DNA from: Asterionellopsis glacialis
Taxonomy: Eukaryota > Bacillariophyta > Plagiogrammaphyceae > Rhaphoneidales > Asterionellopsidaceae
Direction: 5' to 3'
Length of the DNA stretch: 13,492 bases
NCBI GenBank assembly: GCA_014885115.2
Contig: WKLE02002161.1
Location: 1 to 13,492, forward strand
Position numbers and translations under genes: made by a program. The notes under the pieces are model-generated. The model ran no database searches. It was not told the DNA's origin and saw only the letters and a list, made by a program, of their open reading frames with translations. Below, piece by piece: positions 9,701-13,492 of the stretch (position 1 is the first letter of the stretch; each line of letters starts with the position of its first letter).

Positions 9701-9715
9701 CGGGCAATTGTGTGA
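650..9715 (+). CDS. DUF1800-DUF1501 fusion protein, secreted, single-pass membrane-anchored (7 exons)
   Basis: Proposed join: 650-1893, 2071-2982, 3095-3562, 3666-4736, 4825-5735, 5831-6040, 6129-9715; 2800 residues. The start is ATG 650, because it opens a hydrophobic signal peptide; the frame stays open a few codons further upstream but without another ATG. Domain order: signal peptide (1-19), DUF1800 (about 135-1610, with large insertions), DUF1501 (about 1792-2203), E-P-G-P linker (about 2227-2258), an ectodomain (about 2260-2750), a transmembrane helix (about 2754-2774) and a 26-residue tail. DUF1800 and DUF1501 are families of unknown function that are often encoded side by side in bacteria; DUF1501 belongs to the alkaline-phosphatase/sulfatase-like group. 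The protein should enter the secretory pathway and sit in a membrane with its bulk luminal or outside. The biochemical role is unknown. Alternative: two separate genes, with a break near 6041-6140. Exact phase at every junction argues against this. The least certain acceptors are 3094 and 4824. Confidence 0.85.
1894..2070 (+). other. intron 1 (177 bp, phase 2)
   Basis: The donor is GTGAGT at 1894 and the acceptor is ACACACAG ending at 2070. The reading frame of exon 1 hits a stop at 1895-1897 inside the intron. Joining 1893 to 2071 restores GA+A (Glu) and continues into the C-S-P-P-T-Y stretch of exon 2. An alternative donor at 1886 is weaker. Confidence 0.85.
2210..2791 (+). repeat. tandem protein-level repeat: two Cys/Trp modules of about 95 residues
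   Basis: Exon 2 encodes two diverged copies of one module, residues about 462-554 and 557-655 (DNA 2210-2488 and 2495-2791). Each begins S-P-C, then G-T-Y-x-W-V-R-x-D, then N-D-S-x-G-C, later C-x-D, then G-A-x-(I/V)-(T/S)-V, and ends S-C-W-T-H. The copies align in order with conserved Cys and Trp, as expected for a disulphide-stabilised extracellular fold that duplicated. They sit as an insertion inside DUF1800. I cannot name a family for the module. Confidence 0.75.
2983..3094 (+). other. intron 2 (112 bp, phase 2)
   Basis: The donor is GTACGT at 2983 and the acceptor AG is at 3093-3094. The tempting acceptor GGCAG ending at 3118 would create a TAA stop across the junction, and an AG at 3046 leads to a stop in the intron. 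So 3094 is the only nearby phase-compatible choice. It adds Y-H-R-F-A-S-I-G-R before the Y-G-D-T-V-D stretch of exon 3. Confidence 0.65.
3563..3665 (+). other. intron 3 (103 bp, phase 2)
   Basis: The donor is AG|GTCAGA at 3563 and the acceptor is ACTGCAG ending at 3665, after a T-rich tract. The junction gives K-E-V-A-Y-S-P-L-M-G-E, which matches the expected conserved DUF1800 block (about K-E-V-x-x-x-P-x-M-G). This makes the splice well supported. Confidence 0.9.
4240..5420 (+). other. Cys-rich insertion within DUF1800
   Basis: Between the F-L-R-K-G-A-K-Y block and the H-S-N-V-A-P-F block lie about 370 residues (about 1067-1435) with many cysteines. They include clusters C-N-Q-Q-N-G-T-C, C-Y-G-T-C, C-E-C and Y-E-Y-V-R-P-P-C, then C-K-D-N-Y near 1190. 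A segment around L-D-T-A-E-E-R-C, followed by a Trp/Cys-containing stretch in exon 5, faintly resembles a C-type-lectin-like start, but I cannot support that family call. The density of paired Cys suggests an oxidising, luminal or extracellular location. Confidence 0.6.
4737..4824 (+). other. intron 4 (88 bp, phase 2)
   Basis: The donor is a strong GTAAGT at 4737. The acceptor AG at 4823-4824 follows a pyrimidine-rich tract (CATCTTTCTTCTATTT). It is the only nearby phase-compatible acceptor. The better-looking GCAG ending at 4841 would break the frame. The junction codon is GG+A (Gly). The exact acceptor is less certain than the donor. Confidence 0.65.
5736..5830 (+). other. intron 5 (95 bp, phase 1)
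   Basis: The donor is GTGAGT at 5736 and the acceptor is CTAAAAG ending at 5830. The junction codon T+TA gives Leu, and the result R-E-P-L-L-K-L-L-H-Y-T-R-S reads through a conserved DUF1800 block, so both ends are well supported. Confidence 0.88.
6041..6128 (+). other. intron 6 (88 bp, phase 1)
   Basis: The donor is GTATGT at 6041 and the acceptor is AAATTAG ending at 6128, after a T/C-rich tract. G+TT makes Val, giving F-D-A-P-K-L-V-G-F-I-N-G. The intron lies at the very end of DUF1800, so it marks the boundary between the DUF1800 part and the single large exon carrying DUF1501 and the anchor. Confidence 0.85.
6686..7921 (+). other. DUF1501 domain
   Basis: Residues about 1792-2203 form a complete DUF1501 domain of ordinary length (about 410 residues) with no intron. 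It opens with V-Y-L-F-F-R-G-G-L-D-S-F-N-V-L-V-P and L-P-I, then F-G-L-H-P-E-L. Next come A-I-F-A-N-I-G-P-L-V-E-P and L-F-A-H-N-I-Q-Q-Q. Later blocks are QHGSYDTHSDN (His2068, Asp2072, His2074), ASEFSRTLTSNGHGTDHAWG (Glu2115, Asp2128, His2129) and G-N-H (His2135). The family falls in the alkaline-phosphatase/sulfatase-like group. The His/Asp/Glu residues are in the positions where that group binds metal, so a hydrolase role is possible but unproven. Confidence 0.9.
8021..8080 (+). repeat. 12-bp tandem repeat, five copies, encoding E-P-G-P
   Basis: The unit GAACCCGGACCT occurs five times in a row (8021-8080; the first copy ends in A), followed by a half unit GGACCT at 8081-8086. It is preceded by a run of nine C at 8006-8014. 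It encodes an extended Pro/Gly/Glu linker between DUF1501 and the C-terminal ectodomain. Copy number is likely to vary between alleles. Confidence 0.95.
8087..9565 (+). other. C-terminal ectodomain with R-X-L sites (diatom-type secreted region)
   Basis: Residues about 2260-2750 lie between the Pro linker and the membrane helix. They are rich in Ser/Thr, N-glycosylation sequons and scattered Cys. The pattern Y-Q-C ... Q-G-S-T-L-G-I-C-V ... C-x-L-T-G-G-R-V-C ... F-N-F-G-R-R-R-L resembles a region I associate with secreted and cell-wall diatom proteins, but I cannot name a domain. RRRL at 2325-2328, RRRL at 2670-2673 and RNL at 2703-2705 fit the R-X-L processing motif known from diatom biosilica proteins. 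Cleavage at the last two would leave a short membrane stub. This is inference. Confidence 0.5.
9572..9712 (+). other. C-terminal transmembrane helix and short cytosolic tail
   Basis: Residues about 2754-2774 (L-V-F-G-L-I-G-T-G-F-I-I-S-M-I-I-V-V-I-V) form one clear hydrophobic helix. It is followed by H-Q-R-R-N-R, a positive stop-transfer patch, and then an acidic stretch E-D-E-E-Y-D-D and the end I-K-R-A-I-V. With the N-terminal signal peptide this gives type I topology: a large luminal or extracellular part and a tail of about 26 residues that could carry a sorting signal. Confidence 0.88.
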
Positions 9716-9875
9716 TTCCCTCTATCTAACCCAAGGCTTCGTAAACAAAGGAAAAGTGAAAGGGATTGGTTTGCTAAAAGATCAACAGGAGCAGAATGAA
9801 CTACCATAGGTAACGCTTAAAAGAATTAGGATAAAGTACGAGTCTCGAGTCAATACATACAATAATCTCCGACTA

Positions 9876-9902
9876 CACCGATTACCTTCTCAATAATCGG
9901 TG
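9876..9902. repeat. 9-bp hairpin in the 3' flank of the large gene
   Basis: CACCGATTA (9876-9884) is the exact reverse complement of TAATCGGTG (9894-9902), with a 9-nt loop. It lies about 160 bp after the stop codon. It may be an RNA hairpin in the 3' untranslated region, or chance. Confidence 0.5.
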
Positions 9903-10253
9903 GAACTGTTGTTGTCTACCATCGTCAGTCACATTTTTTGTGTGAGAACCAAGCATGGTACATAAAACGAGTAACCCCAACCTTCGGTATTCAAATCTGA
10001 TCCCCAGCTGATGAGACTTCCACGCAATGTCACGCTTCAAAAAAGGTCTGGACTACAGTATCGGTCTGTCAAGCGTCACGTCAACCGTGATTTCAAGCTT
10101 GACCTAATCTCCTAAAAATCTGCTGTATTCTTGTTGACCATTTTCTTTCATGGTTTGTGATCGTTGCTCCTTGTGGTTGTACTGGTGGGGGAAAAGTTCT
10201 CTGAGGCGCTAAATTCAGCCAATCAGGGAGCTCAGAACCCTACCTTTACTTAT

Positions 10254-10314
10254 AGGACTTGATAGCCTTTCCGAAAAAATACTTAATGAAATCGTGATTT
10301 TTTCGGAAAGTCCT
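10254..10314. repeat. 14-bp perfect inverted repeat with extended arms
   Basis: CTTTCCGAAAAAAT (10267-10280) pairs perfectly with ATTTTTTCGGAAAG (10297-10310) around a 16-nt loop. After a 7-nt bulge the stem resumes: AGGACT at 10254-10259 with AGTCCT at 10309-10314, which overlaps the end of the inner arm by two bases. This is the strongest palindrome in the window. It could be a MITE remnant, a terminal structure of the transposon to the right, or a transcript hairpin. No target-site duplication is obvious by eye. Confidence 0.7.
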
Positions 10315-10386
10315 CTAAAATTACTTAGCAACCTGGTACACAAATATCCATACTCTTCATTTGATACAGAAATGAATGAATGAAAA

Positions 10387-10406
10387 GCATCAGAATGCAT
10401 CAGAAT
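10387..10406. repeat. 10-bp perfect tandem duplication
   Basis: GCATCAGAAT occurs twice in direct succession (10387-10396, 10397-10406). It is a small duplication in the transposon flank. Its size is in the range of a target-site footprint, but no such event can be shown. Confidence 0.7.
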
Positions 10407-10661
10407 CGTTCTTTTTCGTGAGATTGATTCTTTTGTACACATGTGCAAAACCAACAATCTCCCCTACACAAATATGGCGCGATAGCCATTTTCCAAAATT
10501 TCAATTTTTTCTTTGAAGACGAAAAACGAGGTCTCACAACGACCCCATTATTGTTGTCCCAAAAGGTAAGTTGATTGTTGTACAAATTCTTTTTGATGAC
10601 AGCATGTGCTTTTTATACTTCATCTCTCACCTCATTATGTTGATGGTTGTTATTTTTCACC

Positions 10662-13492
10662 ATGGGCATTCAAAGCCAACACAGAAAAAGTGGCATCCGT
10701 GCGTGCAAAAAATGCAGTCATTGCAGTCATTACCATTACTCGTCACGCAAGATGAAATGACCAACACAAAAGCAGGAAGCTATCCTCCTTGCTGAGCTTT
10801 ACAAAAAAATAGAGATGAAGCAGTCAACGCTTTGGGGAAGGGCTGCTCCTCCCATTGTTGGAAATGGTGGGATCATCCGCGGTGGATGCAGGTTTGGTCC
10901 CACCTTCAAGAAAGGACATCATATCACGTGCATGCCTTTTTTGAAATATAATGGCATTAACAAGGCAAGGATTGAGAAAGAATTTGAGAAGGCAAATGCT
11001 CCCAAGCCTTCTCCAATCACTTACCATACTCAACTTGCCAGACTGAGGGTTGACTTTATTACTGGCAAGACCATGTCTAGGACAGTATCATCAACAGAAA
11101 AGGAAAACACTCCACTAATGGTAGTCGTACAAATGATGGAAGAAGAAGGGGCAAAAGACGCGGCACAAGAAAAACAACCAATCGCAGACATCAAAGATAC
11201 TTCTCTGACTTTTCCTGATGTCAATGACAACAGTGACAAAATGTCTTCAGCAAATCATAATACAGAGGACAGTTTGGCAGATGAAGTTCAGGAGGTTTTA
11301 CCTGACACTCCAACCAACATTTATGATACTGTTAGTGCACGAGCACTAAAAGCTTCATTAAAGTCCCGTCTGGCAAAAAAATGTCCACCTTATAAGGCAA
11401 AATGTAGCAAGGCACTGTTCAAAATGTCAAAACACTAAGTTGAGATGCTCCCTTCTAAATTTGATAGTAAAAGTAACAAGATGCTTGGAGGGTTGGAAAA
11501 CAAGAAAAAATTAATGTGGTACAATACCCATTTTCCCACTGGCAGGACATGCTTTGAGATTCATCAAGAGTCATGTCTTGAGGAACCATTTATGCCTTAC
11601 AGTTCAATAGTAGGCACTAAACTCTACATACTAAGATGGGAGTTACAAGACCCATCCATCTTTTTTGGTTGTACCAAGGCTAATTGTTGTGGGGAGCTGA
11701 TTCACAACCATTTTGATTTAAGTAAGAACAGTCAGATGATGCCCATTATTTATGCAGAAGGCAGGCCTGCCTGGGTCATCAGTATAAAATACTGCTGTGA
11801 CACATGTGGTGACATTTGTTATGCACATGACAGTAGAATGTTAAATACTTTACCAAAATGGATGCAGGCATCTTTTCCAGTCTTGGCAAAATACTTGACA
11901 ACCCAACTATGTTTGAGCAGGTCCACATCAGACCTACTGGACCATATGATTACCTATGGAAACGGACCTATGCTTGCTCATTTCATTTACAAAAGGATGG
12001 GGAAGGAGTATCTTGTGAATGAAATGTCATACTATGAACAATGCAGGACTAACAACATCAAGGATGCAACCCCATTTCCCTGTTTCCAAGACTGGCTGGG
12101 GGATCCTAGGATCCTGCCCAGTGGGGAACAACTAAGGGACATCTTTGATCAGTCCTGCAAGTCAGATCTCACATTAAGTGGGGTATCCAATGACAGGTGG
12201 CATACCCAGGAGATCCAATCAGTAGGTTCTGGTGGGGTGTTCTGTCACAACCACACCCACCAGACTTTAAAAAACTACCAGAGTAGTCTTGGTGCAAAAG
12301 GTGTATGGGATGCAAGTAATAAGGGAGAAGAGATCATGTCCATAGTAATAGTTCCGACTACTAAAGTATTGGATATTGTGCATGCAGCAGAGGGAATGGC
12401 AAGGAGACCCAATGTCTGGGACAGACTTGAAGAAGACATGTCAAGTGACACCCAACTTGAAGCTGACCAGGGTATTGTTATGTACAGTGACACCTGGCCA
12501 GCTAATGACACATTTTGGAATATGTTGTTCCCAGACCTGCAGGGCAGGCTGGGACTCTTCCATTGGATAAGCAGGATCTACAAGACCCTGAATGACAGGC
12601 ATCCTGACTACTTTCAAGCAGTACAGGACTTAAGTGCCTGTTGCAACCATTTCATCAGCAAGGACATGGCTAAGTTACTAAATAGCCTAAAAGATAGGAT
12701 TCTGAATGGTAAGTCCCATACAGAATCCAATATCAGAAACTTGAAGAAGACCAAGACCTGGAAGTTGTACCACAAGTACCTGAGAAAGGACATCTATCCT
12801 TCCCAGAGATAATCCAGAACCTGGATGACTGGTTTGTTAAGTACAAATGTACTGCCAGTCCAGGTCAGGACCCTGCAGGAGGAAGGCTTGACCCTAAAAC
12901 AGGCAGAACCTTATTTGGACCTGAGACAAAAGATGCGATGAAGAACAATAAGAAGACATCCTGTTATTTACAGGATGTTTTACCTTTAGAAAAGATGTAT
13001 CAAAAAACAGACCCACCTAAGAGGTCCAACAGAGATGTGCATGATCTGTGCACCTACAAGTTGCACTGCAGTGAAGGTTGACTTGAGGCCTTCCACAATG
13101 AGGAGGTCAACATGGCCAACACAAACATGAGGGAGTCACTTTCTGACTCCATTTGCCCTGAGGGAACAGCAAGGTGGAATGTGCAGGTCAGGGAGAGGAA
13201 CAGATTTGACTCCCTGACCACAGATGAACACTCCAAAGTTCTGTCATTGTTCCATGACAAACCGCTGTTTTTTTAACAAGTCTGACCTTGCTGTTGTCAA
13301 TTCAATGGCAACAAAGGTAGGGATTACAGAAGACGCACATCCCAATGTATGTCCTCTACCTGAAGACAATGGTGAGAGGTTTTTTGCTACTTACTTTCAT
13401 GAGCAGCAAAAAAGGAATGCAACATTAACACTGCACCCACTCAACGACAGGTGCCAGTGCAAAAAATGCGCGAATAATCCCGTGCAACTGCC
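10662..13492 (+). pseudogene. decayed DDE-type transposase with DUF6729-like region (partial, runs off the right edge)
   Basis: One gene can be followed through three frames. It starts at ATG 10662 in a good context (CACCATGG), just after an in-frame TGA at 10641. In-frame stops lie at 10758 (TGA) and 11436 (TAA). The frame is then open to 12812, but homology shifts frame at about 12715-12745. A TGA follows at 13079, and a second shift occurs at the T7 run 13268-13274. After that the frame is open to the window end. Order: a Cys/His-rich N-terminus (C-K-K-C-S-H-C-S-H), an acidic linker, and a DUF6729-like region (11445 to about 11900) with G-C-T-K-A-N-C-C, Y-C-C-D-T-C-G and Y-A-H-D-S-R. Then come a likely first catalytic Asp (W-D-A-S-N-K, codon 12309), a second Asp (Y-S-D-T-W-P, codon 12489), L-F-H-W, and Glu (L-E-A-F-H-N, codon 13085). 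A Cys cluster C-Q-C-K-K-C ends the window. It is very probably inactive. The superfamily is not certain. Confidence 0.72.
11445..12812 (+). mobile_element. largest intact reading frame of the transposase remnant
   Basis: This 455-codon frame is the best preserved part of the broken transposase gene and is what gene finders are likely to report alone. It holds the zinc-binding DUF6729-like region, including Y-C-C-D-T-C-G at 11790-11810. It also holds both proposed catalytic Asp residues, 60 codons apart, and the G-L-F-H-W-I-S-R-I block. Its last residues (after about 12740) are in the wrong frame: homologous-looking sequence continues in another frame into F-P-E-I-I-Q-N-L-D-D-W-F. Its apparent Met start at 11445 lies only two codons after the stop at 11436-11438, so it is probably an internal Met. 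No terminal inverted repeats can be assigned, since the right end is outside the window. Confidence 0.65.

Larger units (their letters stand above)
9716..10661. other. intergenic region, 3' untranslated DNA and transposon flank
   Basis: There is no supportable gene in these 946 bases. Short open stretches on the minus strand (for example 10215-10457) cross a large inverted repeat and have low-complexity translations, so I treat them as chance. The left part should hold the 3' untranslated region of the large gene. It contains a small hairpin (9876-9902), a longer inverted repeat (10254-10314), an ATGA/AATG simple repeat near 10371-10383 and a 10-bp tandem duplication (10387-10406). Confidence 0.6.

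Noticed and set aside
6137..9715. DUF1501 part as a stand-alone gene with its own start in exon 7
   Set aside because: The junction 6040|6129 is a clean GT-AG intron with exact phase, and I see no signal peptide at the start of exon 7, which an exported DUF1501 protein would need. It remains the main alternative to the fusion model.
10215..10457. 80-codon minus-strand open frame in the intergenic region
   Set aside because: It crosses the large palindrome, has no recognisable motif and no supporting context.
10571..10795. 74-codon plus-strand open frame before the transposase
   Set aside because: Its frame conflicts with the C-K-K-C-S-H-C-S-H transposase N-terminus that begins at ATG 10662 and stays in frame with the main transposase frame.
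10758..11438. Stop-codon recoding in the transposase
   Set aside because: The stops are of different types (TGA and TAA) and occur together with frameshifts, so decay is the simpler explanation.
12709..12736. GTAAGT...CAG at 12709-12736 as a small intron explaining the transposase frameshift
   Set aside because: It would be only 28 bp, and removing it does not lead into the correct downstream frame.
1..13492. CRISPR arrays, rRNA, tRNA or a bacterial operon
   Set aside because: I saw no spaced direct repeats, no rRNA-like or cloverleaf sequence and no bacterial-style gene packing. The spliced gene structure indicates a eukaryotic nuclear genome.

Overview
The window looks like nuclear DNA of a stramenopile, most likely a diatom. 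The evidence is one long secreted/membrane gene interrupted by short GT-AG introns (88-177 bp), compact intergenic spacing, and a C-terminal ectodomain with R-X-L sites that resembles diatom surface or frustule-type proteins. The organism call is an inference from gene style, not from a marker gene.

Layout: 1-649 is upstream/promoter and 5' leader DNA with no supported gene, but with an 11-bp inverted repeat at 265-302. Positions 650-9715 carry one plus-strand gene in seven exons (650-1893, 2071-2982, 3095-3562, 3666-4736, 4825-5735, 5831-6040, 6129-9715). All six junctions keep the reading frame, giving a predicted protein of 2800 residues. In order it has a signal peptide, a DUF1800 domain swollen by large Cys-rich insertions (one a tandemly duplicated module), a complete DUF1501 domain (alkaline-phosphatase/sulfatase-like fold family), an (E-P-G-P)n linker, an ectodomain of about 490 residues, one transmembrane helix and a short charged tail. 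Positions 9716-10661 are intergenic, with a 3' hairpin and a strong 14-bp inverted repeat. From 10662 to beyond the right edge lies a decayed plus-strand DDE-type transposase gene with a DUF6729-like zinc-binding region. It is broken by three in-frame stops and two frameshifts.

The main point is the fusion. In many bacteria DUF1800 and DUF1501 genes are neighbours, in this order, as exported proteins of unknown function. Here a eukaryote appears to encode both in one polypeptide and to have added a secretory signal, a Pro-rich hinge and a C-terminal membrane anchor. The parts would act together in the endomembrane lumen or outside the cell. The transposon remnant downstream is unrelated to this function.
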